Below the pieces are notes generated by a model, which had not been told where the DNA came from, did no database searches, and saw only the letters and a list, made by a program, of their open reading frames with translations. A program made the translations under genes and the position numbers. From Chitinophagaceae bacterium (lineage in GTDB: Bacteria; Bacteroidota; Bacteroidia; Chitinophagales; Chitinophagaceae): a stretch of 64,000 bases of DNA. The stretch lies in NCBI GenBank assembly GCA_947446645.1, contig CANFHA010000005.1:124001-188000 (forward strand), in the 5' to 3' direction. Each line of letters opens with the position of its first letter. Positions within the stretch are counted from its first letter, which is position 1. Positions 10,056-18,815 of the stretch are shown in pieces.

Positions 10056-10250
10056 ATGAAAACTGTAAAATTCCTTCTGTACGCAGCCATCGGAGTAGCT
10101 GTAGTGCTGTTACTAACCACAGACAAGGCAAAAGAAATGAGAGACGACCTGGAAGATCAGGCAAGAGACAAGGCTAAAAAATGGAAATCCAAGTGGTCTA
10201 AACTCAACAAAGATACCAGCGATCTTGTGGGCGACTTAAAGAACGCCTAA
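10056..10250 (+). CDS. YtxH-like small membrane-anchored protein
   Basis: 64 residues: one N-terminal membrane helix (FLLYAAIGVAVVLLLTT) followed by a highly charged amphipathic region (DKAKEMRDDLEDQARDKAKKWKSKW) suited to a coiled coil. This is the layout of YtxH-domain proteins, which are often stress induced, though the exact role is not known. It is a monocistronic gene ended by a strong terminator. Confidence 0.7.
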   Translation: MKTVKFLLYAAIGVAVVLLLTTDKAKEMRDDLEDQARDKAKKWKSKWSKLNKDTSDLVGDLKNA

Positions 10251-10310
10251 GACTGTGGGATGAATAGCATGCACCTCCTTAATCGAAATTGCCTCGTCAC
10301 TATGAATATA

Positions 10311-10346
10311 CGCAGGTTGGGAATACATCCCAACCTGCGTTCTTTT
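10311..10346 (+). terminator. Strong terminator between convergent genes
   Basis: A 12-bp perfect stem, CGCAGGTTGGGA (10311-10322) with TCCCAACCTGCG (10328-10339), has loop ATACA and is followed by TTCTTTTA. It ends the YtxH-like transcript. On the other strand there is no clear T-run. Confidence 0.85.
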
Positions 10347-12627
10347 ATTGATTGATGAATAACTTTTTGTAGATTTTGTCGCCATCGGCAGTAATTACAT
10401 TTGCGTAGTAAATACCCGCAACCAGGGGCCGTGGCAAATATACTTTCGGATCACTTATCGTCGTTGTAAATACTACCCTGCCGTATACGTCCAAAAGATT
10501 AAGCACATCCTTTTCCCCTGCCCCTGTTATCTGTAGGTAGTCCTTTGCTGGGTTAGGGTATATATCTATTTTGTTTCCGTTCACTGCGGCAATTCCCGTA
10601 GCAACAGGAACCTCTACAGTCGTACAAAATGTATCAGTGCAAATAGTTCCGTTTCTTCTCAAAGCTTTCACGTACAAACACGCCGTATGGGTTCCTGAAC
10701 CCGTGTAGATATGCATGGGATTGTGTAAGCCCGATGTATCATTTGTACCAGATGCCGGATCTCCGAAATTCCACATTGTAGACAGTGTGTCCCCATAATT
10801 AGTGCTTGATGACTGTGTGAAATCCACATGGTAGCCTGACCCGGCACTATAACTAAAAGCAGCATTCAGCTTCCCGCAGGGCGTGCTGATCAGTGCTAGA
10901 TCACTAATAAGTATTGCTCCCGCAGCTGACTTGTTGAAAAGGAATTTGACCTTTTGCACCTTCGTCATATCAATACCACTAAAGGCATTCAGCGGAAGTC
11001 TTATTGAGTTAAATACATCTTTTGGCAGGTCAGAAAATTCCGTTCCCGGCTGCTGAAAAAACGCGTGTGTATAATCCCCTACTGGTACGCTGGCGCTATT
11101 GCCCAGGGAGTCAATAAGCTGTACGGAAAAGTTAAGGCTCGCCGCTCCGGTATAGTCCTTGTAATTCACTGTCGCCCGGAAAATTATACTTTCATAATAG
11201 CTAAGATCTGCGTAAGCTGCAGGCAGCTCATTCTGAAACCAATCAGCTGTATCGTTCCACCGCAGCCTCATCTGCGATAAGCCTGCAGCTGTTGAAGATC
11301 CCTTATGTGGCTCCTGGGCAGAGAAAAAGCCTAGCCCACAAGCAGGCTCACCCAGCCCTCCACCACAGATATTAAAAGTAACTAGCCCCGAATCCGTAAC
11401 AGCGCCCCCCATGGCATTAGTGCTTAAGGCAGTTGTAGCATCCGTCCTGTTTATATCTGTCCTCAATGTCCTGCCCGGATGGTAAGAGACAAAAACATTT
11501 GATGAATCCAGCATAGACGAAACCGGCGGCTTTATATCACTTACCTCAAGTATTGGCGCGAATGCAGTTTCATGGCCCAGGTATAACCTGAAAAAAGCAG
11601 CCGAATACGCATTATAGGCAGCCATTTGTTTAGTCGTGTCAAATCGGCTTGCCATCCCTATCCCGCATTGCGGATCTGAGTCACTCCATCCGTAGTCCGC
11701 CCAGTCGTCAGCTCCCCCTGCTATGTAGGAGCCAGGTGTCCACACACTATTAAAGAAATCATGGTTAGCCCCCAGCATCAGAATGGTATGCTTGGGCGTT
11801 TCATCCGTGCTGTCTGCATAGCGGCAATTATCATAGTAGTGTACCCCTTGCAGATCACTGACATCGCCATCACAGTATGGTGCTATATCCAACAGGGGAA
11901 TATTATTTACATAATGCCGGTAAAAATCAACAGGTGCCAGTGTAAGCAAGGCTTTTATGCCATACGGGCTACCCAGCGCTTTGTTTTCCTCGGCGTTAAA
12001 AATAATACCTTCCCCGCCCCGTGAGTGGCCCATGGTGCCGATGTTCTGCATATTTAGCTTACCAACAAAAAGCAAAGAGTCTCCCGGAAATCCGCCACTC
12101 GTGTTCCAGCCATTCCATATATCAAGATGGTGTTGCAGCAAGTCCCCGCGCGCCGGCATCCCGTCCATATACGATGAAGCCACACTGCCATCTATAGCAT
12201 TTATTGCATTTGCAGAAATTGATATTACTATATACCCATTACTGGCCATTGTGCGTGCGGCATAGTCATAGCCCTCATAGCTCACAATTGGTTTGCGCGT
12301 TCCGGTACATGGCCACGATGAGCTGCTGGCAAGTGTCACAGAATCATAGCAGGTCTCATGTCTGCCATGTAGCAGCACGATCACGGGGAATGGCCCTGAA
12401 GCAAGGTCAGCAGGATAATGCACCGATCCACGCACCTCCATAGGCGACGGAAAGATGGTAGCAGGCGGAGTGTACGCAAGATCTCCAAGATTATATTGTC
12501 CTTTAAGCACAGTATGAGTACCCATTAGCCCAGGGTCCGGTGTCTGCGCTGAGCCGCTCAGATTAATGGATAGGGCTACTATCAAAGTCAACAACATTCC
12601 CCGCAGAAACATACTTCTGTATCTCAT
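10345..12627 (-). CDS. Secreted alpha/beta hydrolase with PKD domain and T9SS sorting domain
   Basis: 760 residues; signal peptide 1-27. Residues ~60-360 form an alpha/beta hydrolase: PFPVIVLLHGRHETCY gives the oxyanion strand, and GTMGHSRGGEG gives the nucleophile elbow with Ser202. The sequence resembles chlorophyllase/PET-hydrolase-like esterases in layout, but the substrate cannot be told. A beta-sandwich region follows (about 390-600), then a PKD-like domain (MWNFGDPASGTNDTSGLHNPMHIYTGSGTHT). Last comes a T9SS type A domain (IYPNPAKDYLQIT...LVAGIYYANVITADGDKIYKKLFI). It is therefore exported and probably bound to the cell surface. Function beyond hydrolase is uncertain. Confidence 0.85.
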   Translation of the reverse strand: MRYRSMFLRGMLLTLIVALSINLSGSAQTPDPGLMGTHTVLKGQYNLGDLAYTPPATIFPSPMEVRGSVHYPADLASGPFPVIVLLHGRHETCYDSVTLASSSSWPCTGTRKPIVSYEGYDYAARTMASNGYIVISISANAINAIDGSVASSYMDGMPARGDLLQHHLDIWNGWNTSGGFPGDSLLFVGKLNMQNIGTMGHSRGGEGIIFNAEENKALGSPYGIKALLTLAPVDFYRHYVNNIPLLDIAPYCDGDVSDLQGVHYYDNCRYADSTDETPKHTILMLGANHDFFNSVWTPGSYIAGGADDWADYGWSDSDPQCGIGMASRFDTTKQMAAYNAYSAAFFRLYLGHETAFAPILEVSDIKPPVSSMLDSSNVFVSYHPGRTLRTDINRTDATTALSTNAMGGAVTDSGLVTFNICGGGLGEPACGLGFFSAQEPHKGSSTAAGLSQMRLRWNDTADWFQNELPAAYADLSYYESIIFRATVNYKDYTGAASLNFSVQLIDSLGNSASVPVGDYTHAFFQQPGTEFSDLPKDVFNSIRLPLNAFSGIDMTKVQKVKFLFNKSAAGAILISDLALISTPCGKLNAAFSYSAGSGYHVDFTQSSSTNYGDTLSTMWNFGDPASGTNDTSGLHNPMHIYTGSGTHTACLYVKALRRNGTICTDTFCTTVEVPVATGIAAVNGNKIDIYPNPAKDYLQITGAGEKDVLNLLDVYGRVVFTTTISDPKVYLPRPLVAGIYYANVITADGDKIYKKLFINQ

Positions 12628-12650
12628 TGCTATATTGTTTGTTTTGAAAA

Positions 12651-13067
12651 TTACTTTGCAAGCATCGACCTGCTAAATTTGCCCAGCGACCAGCATCTTG
12701 CACTATTTATTTTACTGAGGTCCTCATAGCTCGCGCCATCCTCCACATTAGGATTACCATACGTAAGATAAACCCCTGCTCCTTCTTTCAGCGCTCTAAA
12801 ATCTTCTTCAGGTATCAGGAACGTCAGCCGGCCTTTTCCATTGCTTTTAGATTGCGCAGCCCGCGTGAATTCTCTATCACCTACATGCAGGTAATACTTG
12901 TTGCTTCCAAATATGAATGGTTTTGAGGAGGTGACTGAAAACTCTACCAGCTCCCCTTTTCGCCTTACATAAGAAACTTTAGTCTTTACTTTTTCAGCCC
13001 CTGCTGCCCTCTCGGCATAGGGCAGCATAAGTAGAATAACCAGCAACAGCACGGTAATATTTTTCAT
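12651..13067 (-). CDS. Secreted protein of unknown function
   Basis: 138 residues with a signal peptide (1-23, ending AAGA). The mature part is basic and predicted beta-rich (KTKVSYVRRKGELVEFSVTSSKPFIFGSNKYYLHVGDREFTRA), with one Cys near the end. It precedes the T9SS hydrolase by 23 bp on the same strand and follows the di-heme peroxidase by 68 bp, so these may be co-transcribed. I do not recognise the family. Confidence 0.65.
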   Translation of the reverse strand: MKNITVLLLVILLMLPYAERAAGAEKVKTKVSYVRRKGELVEFSVTSSKPFIFGSNKYYLHVGDREFTRAAQSKSNGKGRLTFLIPEEDFRALKEGAGVYLTYGNPNVEDGASYEDLSKINSARCWSLGKFSRSMLAK

Positions 13068-13135
13068 CGCTTTACTTTTTCGGTAAGATAAATGTAGCTA
13101 ATTAAATACTCAATTAGCTATAGGCTATAGCCAAA

Positions 13136-14188
13136 CTACAATCTACGAAATTCAGGATTAGATAAGAACGTGCTGTCTGTCAGCGTTTCCAGGAAGGCTA
13201 CTATATCCGCCTGTTGCTGAGTTGACATAGCATGAGCGGCCGTAAAAGACTGCATGTTAGAATCAAGATTGGGACTACCCTGTCTTACACTCTTACTATA
13301 AAAACTCACAACCTCTGCCAATGTTTTGAAACGCCCGTCGTGCATGTAAGGAGCGGTCATTGCAATATTCCGGAGTGTCGGCACTTTAAACTTGCCATAG
13401 TCACCCGGCATATGCGTAAACTTTGCCAGCCCCGAGTCTGCGGGTACGAGATCGAGTCCATTATTCCGCAACGTATTGTCAGTAAACAGGCCGTAGGTAT
13501 GACATTTTGTGCACTTGAATATCTGAAAAAGCTCATAGCCATTAGCCTGCCGGGACGTAAAGGTTCCGGTCCGCAAAAAAGCATACTTATCATACGCCGA
13601 ATTAAAAGAGACTAACGTCCGTTCAAACTGCGCAATAGCCTTAGTTACAAGCGTACTATCAATAACTGACGTTCCGAAAGCACTGTAAAATAATGCAGGA
13701 TAGTCACCATTGCTCTGCAACTTGTTCACCACATCAGTCCATTTACTGTTCATTTCTACCGGATTGGAAACCGGGTCATGCGCCTGACCCTCTAGTGTAG
13801 AACTCCTGCCATCCCAAAAGAACGTAGTTGCCCAGGGCATATTCACTATAGCCATTGCATTTCTGCTGCCAAGGGCTCCCGTAATTCCATGGCTGAATCT
13901 GGCAGTATCATCAAACGCATTAGCCGGTTCGTGGCAACGTGCACAGCTCATAGACCCATCTCCACTCAGCATTTTCTCAAAAAACAACTTTCTGCCCAGC
14001 GCTACACCTTCCTTAGTTAGTTGATTATCGGCAGGAAGATTTGGTGTTCCAAAAGCATCATCTACAAAAGAAGGATATTGAAGTGTATAAGGTGTAGGAT
14101 TATACGGTATAGACTTTTTATCCGGGTGACACGAATAAACCACAGCCACAACCATAAAGACGCTTAGCACACAATATATTTTTCTCAT
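13136..14188 (-). CDS. Di-heme cytochrome c peroxidase family lipoprotein
   Basis: 350 residues from the ATG at 14186-14188. An upstream in-frame start at 14260 would place 24 residues before the signal peptide and is rejected. MRKIYCVLSVFMVVAVVYSC ends in a lipobox with lipid-carrying Cys20. Two heme motifs are present, CARCH (82-86) and CTKCH (226-230). Conserved peroxidase blocks include LGRKLFFEKMLSGDGSMSC, WDGRSSTLEGQA, NPVEM and APYMHDGRFKTLAEVVSFY. It should be a periplasmic or outer-membrane-anchored peroxidase or MauG-like oxidase. No MbnP-like partner is adjacent, unlike the homologue at 47811-48863. Confidence 0.9.
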   Translation of the reverse strand: MRKIYCVLSVFMVVAVVYSCHPDKKSIPYNPTPYTLQYPSFVDDAFGTPNLPADNQLTKEGVALGRKLFFEKMLSGDGSMSCARCHEPANAFDDTARFSHGITGALGSRNAMAIVNMPWATTFFWDGRSSTLEGQAHDPVSNPVEMNSKWTDVVNKLQSNGDYPALFYSAFGTSVIDSTLVTKAIAQFERTLVSFNSAYDKYAFLRTGTFTSRQANGYELFQIFKCTKCHTYGLFTDNTLRNNGLDLVPADSGLAKFTHMPGDYGKFKVPTLRNIAMTAPYMHDGRFKTLAEVVSFYSKSVRQGSPNLDSNMQSFTAAHAMSTQQQADIVAFLETLTDSTFLSNPEFRRL

Positions 14189-14294
14189 TTCAATATTATA
14201 AGATTCAAAACCAAATTTAAACATTTTTCTATAGCAATTCACTGTTCTTATGCTAGTCAATGTATCAGAAAACCGGTCGCTCTTAGATACTATG

Positions 14295-14323
14295 AAAAAA
14301 CCGCAGCGTATCTGGCTGCGGTT
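14295..14323 (-). terminator. Terminator of the outer-membrane barrel gene
   Basis: Read on the minus strand, CCGCAGC pairs with GCTGCGG (14301-14307 with 14315-14321) and is followed by six T. It lies about 28 bp past the stop codon of the barrel gene at 14351. Confidence 0.85.
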
Positions 14324-14350
14324 CGTTCATATTTTCACACCTCTTGCGGC

Positions 14351-15238
14351 TTATTTCTTCTTTGTCTTCTCTACTACTTTGGTTTTAGTCTTATCGTCCT
14401 TAGGCGCCTTTTTCACCAGCTTATAACTTATGGAGATCACGGCTCCGCCTGTTGCACTATAGTTTGTGCCGCGCGTCTTATCATAAAAATTATATCTTCC
14501 GTTTGGATCTTTAGCATTCTTATTTTCCACATCACCGGCACTACAGTCTAAACGAAAATGCCCGGACAATAAGAAGTTCTCTGTTAATTTAAAAGTTACG
14601 CCTAGGCCAAGCACAGCATCTACACTCGTCTTCTTATAAATGTCTTCATATTTCACACCCATATTCTTGTATTGCGCCTCTTTTCCATTTATTGTGGTTT
14701 TCACTTGCGCCATCATATTCACTTGCGGGCCTATAAAGCCACTGAAAAAACTTTTACGGGTATTGTCTCCTGTAAATCGTAAAAGGATCGGCACCTTTAT
14801 GTTCGTGAACTCAATATTTGCAGTGTATTTTCCCGTGCTCGTTATATTATTCGCGACTGCAAGCCGCTCAAATTCCTGGCTTATTATAGTTACGTCCAGC
14901 GTATTATGCGATACTTCTGCAAAATCACCCGTATATCCCTGCCCTTGCTTAGAATAGAGCACACCCAATTCAGCGCCAAGATGCTTACTGAAAGTATAAC
15001 CAACGGATACCCCTCCACCCATCGTTACACCCATTTTATAATCCACTTCAGGCCCGGCACCCTGATCCTTACTATTAATCAGCGATGAGGTTTGTACAAG
15101 TCCCCTTAAGGAAAAGTCAAGACCATTCTGTGCAGATGCAGCCCCGGCCGTTACTGTTATTATACCTGCCATGAAGAGTTTAGCAAGTTTCGACCCCGTT
15201 TTTCTGGCGGCCATCTTATTGAGTGTAGCTATTTGCAT
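14351..15238 (-). CDS. Outer-membrane beta-barrel protein (porin/PorT-like family)
   Basis: 295 residues with a signal sequence ending GAASAQ (about residue 37). The mature part has alternating beta-strands typical of Bacteroidota eight-to-ten-strand barrels (GGGVSVGYTFSKHLGAELGVLYSKQGQGY, VPILLRFTG, GFIGPQVNM, TENFLLSGHFRLDCS, ATGGAVISISYKL). An unusual feature is the Lys-rich tail after the last strand (KKAPKDDKTKTKVVEKTKKK), which would face the periplasm. Ligand or cargo is unknown. Confidence 0.75.
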   Translation of the reverse strand: MQIATLNKMAARKTGSKLAKLFMAGIITVTAGAASAQNGLDFSLRGLVQTSSLINSKDQGAGPEVDYKMGVTMGGGVSVGYTFSKHLGAELGVLYSKQGQGYTGDFAEVSHNTLDVTIISQEFERLAVANNITSTGKYTANIEFTNIKVPILLRFTGDNTRKSFFSGFIGPQVNMMAQVKTTINGKEAQYKNMGVKYEDIYKKTSVDAVLGLGVTFKLTENFLLSGHFRLDCSAGDVENKNAKDPNGRYNFYDKTRGTNYSATGGAVISISYKLVKKAPKDDKTKTKVVEKTKKK

Positions 15239-15325
15239 CTTATTTTGTTATGGTAAATGACTAGTTTAAATTGTGTTTAAAGATATAAAATTATTTTTCG
15301 CAACTACAATTTGCAGTCGCGAAGA

Positions 15326-16642
15326 TTATGATATAAACGCCGGCTTATCCTGTTCAAAGACCCGCTCCAGTGCCCAGGCCTTCAGCCTCATCTCTTCCCA
15401 CTCCTTCTCTGCATCGCTGTCATAGGTAATAGCGCCACCGGTCTGGTAGCCCAGGTACTTTGTAGTCTCATTATAAAAAAGGCTCCTGATTATTACATTA
15501 AAATCGAAATCACCCTCCGGACTAATATAGCCTACAGTACCTGAAAAAAGTTCACGTCTGCTTTGTTCATATTGCTCTATCAGTTGCATCACCTTGTATT
15601 TCGGCGCACCCGTCATGCTGCCCATCGGAAAAGAATATCGCATAGCATCTGTAAAAGGAACATCAGCCTTCAACTTTCCGGATACAGTGGAGATCATCTG
15701 GTGCACCTGCGGAAACGTATAAATACCAAAAAGCTCATCAACAGCTATACTCCCGGTCTCGCAGCATCTCGAAAGGTCATTGCGCACCAGGTCCACTATC
15801 ATCACATTCTCTGCCCGCTCTTTTACATCATTGCGTAGCCGCTCCTTTATAAGGTCATCTTTCTGCAGATCTTTATCCCTTCGCGCTGTCCCTTTTATCG
15901 GTTGCGACAACAGTTTATCTCCGGTCTTTTTCAGGTAACGCTCAGGGCTGGCGCACATCATATACTTATCATCATACCGGTAGTATGCAGCAAACGGCGC
16001 GGGCGAGACTTCATTAAGGGTATTAAATACGCTCAAAGTGTCTAGTTCGTCTACTTCACAAAAACCCTCATTGCAAAAATTGATCTCATAGCAATCGCCT
16101 TCAGCAATATGCCCACGTAGTTTACCGATAGTTTCTATATACGCCGCATGATCGATAACACGCTCAAATTCCAGCTTAGGCAAAACGCGGGGTGAAACCT
16201 CCTGTTGCATAATAGCACTATAAATTGCATCGGGGCTATCAACAGACTCTATTGTGAGTACAGTACAATCTGAATTAATATAGCATACCGTTAGCGGTAC
16301 AAAGAAGTGAGCACCGGGAAAATATGTCTTCTTTGACCGGGCTGAATGTAGCCCCCTTTCAAGCCGGTTTTTATAGTCATAGCACATATGACCGAATACC
16401 CAGTCCCTTTGCTGGTTATGCTGCTGTTGTATAGCTGAAAGGACGTCAATGCCATCATTGATGATTTCGCTTGCCCCCGCAGCCAGCAGGCACTCATAGC
16501 TACCGTGTGCAAGTTGGTAGCTGTTACTGTCCAAAAAAAGAAAGATGCTGAATTGTTTTGACCAATTCAGCATCTTCTGCTTTATCTCCTTCACTTGCAG
16601 TGGAACTATTGTATACGTTGCTTTGTTTCTCAGCAGTTCCAT
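15326..16642 (-). CDS. pabB: Aminodeoxychorismate synthase component I (chorismate-binding)
   Basis: 438 residues. The C-terminal chorismate-binding domain is intact: EGDCYEINFC, PIKGTARR, ERAENVMIVDLVRNDLSR, GSMTGAPK and the final TGGAITYDSDAEKEWEE. The PIKGT motif favours PabB over TrpE. PabB makes 4-amino-4-deoxychorismate for folate, with PabA as glutamine partner; pabA is not in the window. The upstream start (MELLRNKATY) is kept because Bacteroidota homologues have a matching N-terminal stretch. An ATG at 16573 is the alternative. It is 38 bp downstream of the Asp/Lys-rich gene on the same strand. Confidence 0.9.
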   Translation of the reverse strand: MELLRNKATYTIVPLQVKEIKQKMLNWSKQFSIFLFLDSNSYQLAHGSYECLLAAGASEIINDGIDVLSAIQQQHNQQRDWVFGHMCYDYKNRLERGLHSARSKKTYFPGAHFFVPLTVCYINSDCTVLTIESVDSPDAIYSAIMQQEVSPRVLPKLEFERVIDHAAYIETIGKLRGHIAEGDCYEINFCNEGFCEVDELDTLSVFNTLNEVSPAPFAAYYRYDDKYMMCASPERYLKKTGDKLLSQPIKGTARRDKDLQKDDLIKERLRNDVKERAENVMIVDLVRNDLSRCCETGSIAVDELFGIYTFPQVHQMISTVSGKLKADVPFTDAMRYSFPMGSMTGAPKYKVMQLIEQYEQSRRELFSGTVGYISPEGDFDFNVIIRSLFYNETTKYLGYQTGGAITYDSDAEKEWEEMRLKAWALERVFEQDKPAFIS

Positions 16643-16680
16643 GCACGGTATGATTTTCTACTCCGCCTTAGCGGTAACAT

Positions 16681-17208
16681 TTAGAAGTCGTCGTCATCAT
16701 CATCAAATCCACCGCCGCCGCCTTCTGCAAAGAAGCCCAGGTCTTTGAATTCATCATCATCAAAACCATCATCCTTTGAGCTCGACTTTTTCTTGGCCGC
16801 CTTACTCTTCGACTTTGGTATGTCAAATTCTTCAAACTCTTTTTCTATGTCATAGTCTTCATCCTCATCCTTACCAAAATCATCATCATCGTCATCTATG
16901 TCTGCATCGTCATCATCATCGTCATCATCACTCGCCTTGCTTTTTTTAGATGCGGTTTTCTTGGCAGCAGTTTTCTTCTTAGGCGCTTCGTCCAGGTCGT
17001 CATCATCGTCATCATCATCGTCGGCACTCTTTTTCTTGGTAGCTGTTTTCTTTGCTGCTACTTTTTTCGGAGTATCCAGCTCATCATCTTCATCCTCTTC
17101 CGATGCCTTTTTCGATTTTGTGCTTGCCTTCTTTGATGCTGCCTTTGTATCCGGCTTTTCGCTCTTTTTGCTCACGGTCTTTTTGTCGGTATTTGATTTC
17201 ATAGCCAT
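16681..17208 (-). CDS. Asp/Lys block low-complexity protein with acidic Phe-terminated tail
   Basis: 175 residues. The N-terminal half alternates Lys/Ala/Thr-rich blocks (KKASTKSKK, PKKVAAKKTATKKK), like bacterial histone-H1-like tails, with pure Asp runs (nine and eight Asp in a row). The Asp runs come from a GAT/GAC microsatellite. A more complex acidic segment follows (DYDIEKEFEEFDIPKSK), then FKDLGFFAEGGGGGFDDDDDDF. The glycine linker plus acidic tip ending in Phe resembles the SSB C-terminal tail (DDDIPF). No folded domain is visible, so the protein should be disordered. It lies between purA and pabB, same strand. A nucleic-acid or SSB-partner role is speculation. The opposite-strand poly-Ser frame is a shadow. 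Confidence 0.75.
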   Translation of the reverse strand: MAMKSNTDKKTVSKKSEKPDTKAASKKASTKSKKASEEDEDDELDTPKKVAAKKTATKKKSADDDDDDDDDLDEAPKKKTAAKKTASKKSKASDDDDDDDDADIDDDDDDFGKDEDEDYDIEKEFEEFDIPKSKSKAAKKKSSSKDDGFDDDEFKDLGFFAEGGGGGFDDDDDDF

Positions 17209-17284
17209 TTTGCTTGATGACGTAAAATTTTAATAGTTTAGCGAATTTGCCAAATTTTTTTTTTGCTAAAAAAAATATATTTTT

Positions 17285-18550
17285 TTAAGAAACGATCAGT
17301 AGTTGGTTGCGTCCGGTACCATTTGAAATAAACCCGATTTTGGTCTGTAAATAATCCTCAACAAACCGGCAATAGTCTTTAAATACCTGGGGCAGTTCGC
17401 TATACGCTGTGCAAAGTGCAATAGGCTTATCCCAGCCCGCGAAAGACTCATAGACCGGCACTATATCTTTGTCACAAAGATCAAAAGGTAACTCCTTTGT
17501 CTCCTTGCCATCTACGATATAACTTACTGCCGCTTTTATAGGATTGAAATTATCCAGCACATCTGCCTTCGTAATAATTAGCTTAGTTACACCACTCAGC
17601 ATCACCGCATATCGCAATGCTACAAGGTCTATCCAGCCACAGCGCCTTGGCCTGCCTGTGGTAGCGCCAAATTCACTGCCCGCAGCACGAAGTGCTTCGC
17701 CGGTTTCATCCAGCAGTTCCGTTGGGAATGGACCTCCGCCTACGCGCGTACAGTATGCCTTTGTTATGCCATACACTTCGCCTACCTGCGATGGCGCTAC
17801 ACCCAGTCCGTTGCACACGCCCGAAGCTATTGTATTAGATGAAGTAACGAAAGGATAAGTACCGAAATCGATATCCAGCATACTACCTTGTGCGCCTTCA
17901 GCAAGAACTTTTTTACCGTTGTTCATATGATTGTCCAGCCAGTACTCACCGTTCACTATCTGCAGTGTGCGCATAAACTCTACAGCCTCAAAAAATGGCT
18001 GCTCCCACTGCTGCCAGTCCACCACATGGTCATACTGCCGCAGCATTGCCAGGTGCTTCTGTGTTAGCTTGTCATATTTTTCCTTAAAGTTTTTACTGAG
18101 TATATCGCCTACACGCAGACCGTTTCTGCCGGTCTTGTCCATGTATGCCGGGCCAATACCTTTCAGGGTCGATCCTATCTTGTCATCACCCTTCGATGCC
18201 TCAGATGCCGCATCCAGCGCACGGTGCGTTGGCAAGATCAGGTGTGCACGCTGCGACACAAACAAACGATCGAGCATATCTGCACAAAGTGGTTGCACTT
18301 TTTTGATTTCATTTTGCAGCGTCACCGGGTCTATCACCACACCGTTACCTATCAGGTTCATGCAGTGTTTTTGAAAGATACCCGAGGGTATGGTATGCAA
18401 CACTACTTTGTTCCCATCCAGGTACAAAGTATGTCCTGCATTTGGTCCGCCCTGGAACCGCGCAATGATGTCATAACTTTCGGCAAGGTAATCCACTATT
18501 TTACCCTTGCCTTCATCCCCCCATTGCAGGCCCAACAAAACGTCTATCAT
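17285..18550 (-). CDS. purA: Adenylosuccinate synthetase
   Basis: 421 residues from the ATG at 18548-18550. A longer frame to 18637 adds a hydrophobic stretch not found in the family and is rejected. MIDVLLGLQWGDEGKGK carries the GTP-binding loop and catalytic Asp/His region. Further family blocks are FQGGPNAGHTLY, GSTLKGIGPAYMDKTGR, EGAQGSMLDIDFGTYPFVTSSNT, TRVGGGPFPTE and TTGRPRRCGWIDL. The enzyme joins IMP and aspartate using GTP, the first step from IMP to AMP. It appears to have its own promoter: a -7 box TACTTTTG lies on the minus strand at 18585-18592. Confidence 0.97.
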   Translation of the reverse strand: MIDVLLGLQWGDEGKGKIVDYLAESYDIIARFQGGPNAGHTLYLDGNKVVLHTIPSGIFQKHCMNLIGNGVVIDPVTLQNEIKKVQPLCADMLDRLFVSQRAHLILPTHRALDAASEASKGDDKIGSTLKGIGPAYMDKTGRNGLRVGDILSKNFKEKYDKLTQKHLAMLRQYDHVVDWQQWEQPFFEAVEFMRTLQIVNGEYWLDNHMNNGKKVLAEGAQGSMLDIDFGTYPFVTSSNTIASGVCNGLGVAPSQVGEVYGITKAYCTRVGGGPFPTELLDETGEALRAAGSEFGATTGRPRRCGWIDLVALRYAVMLSGVTKLIITKADVLDNFNPIKAAVSYIVDGKETKELPFDLCDKDIVPVYESFAGWDKPIALCTAYSELPQVFKDYCRFVEDYLQTKIGFISNGTGRNQLLIVS

Positions 18551-18584
18551 GAAACTTCTTTTTGCTATTGTAAATCTGAAACGC

Positions 18585-18592
18585 CAAAAGTA
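18585..18592 (-). promoter_or_regulatory. -7 box upstream of purA
   Basis: TACTTTTG on the minus strand fits TAnnTTTG exactly, 35 bp before the purA ATG. No convincing TTTG lies at the expected -33 spacing. Confidence 0.5.
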
Positions 18593-18605
18593 AAAAGGAA
18601 TGGCC

Positions 18606-18645
18606 AAAAAAAAATAAAAAAAAGAAAAAGCCTGCAACTACAGGC
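18606..18645 (-). terminator. Terminator of the SPFH gene
   Basis: On the minus strand GCCTG pairs with CAGGC (18630-18634 with 18641-18645) and is followed by a long T-rich tract (18606-18629). It separates the SPFH transcript from the purA promoter. Confidence 0.65.
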
Positions 18646-18765
18646 AAAGTCAGAAAAATACTGTAATACCCGCAGCCACAATTACTTACTTTCCCAGGCC
18701 AAGCTACAAAGCAACAACAAAGACAATACGCTGAAAGCCCAATAACATAAACCCCACAACTCACG

Positions 18766-18815
18766 ACTTACCACTTACCACTTACCACTTATCACGTATC
18801 AACTTATCACTTATC
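18766..18815. repeat. Degenerate heptamer tandem repeat
   Basis: Seven near-identical 7-bp units follow each other: ACTTACC three times, then ACTTATC, ACGTATC, one extra A, and ACTTATC twice. The last units overlap the final codon and stop of the SPFH gene, so the repeat reaches into coding sequence. Simple expansion by replication slippage is likely. Confidence 0.8.

Noticed and set aside
16898-17233. Plus-strand poly-Ser frame opposite the Asp/Lys block protein
   Set aside because: It is the antisense shadow of GAT/GAC repeats (Asp reads as Ser-type codons).
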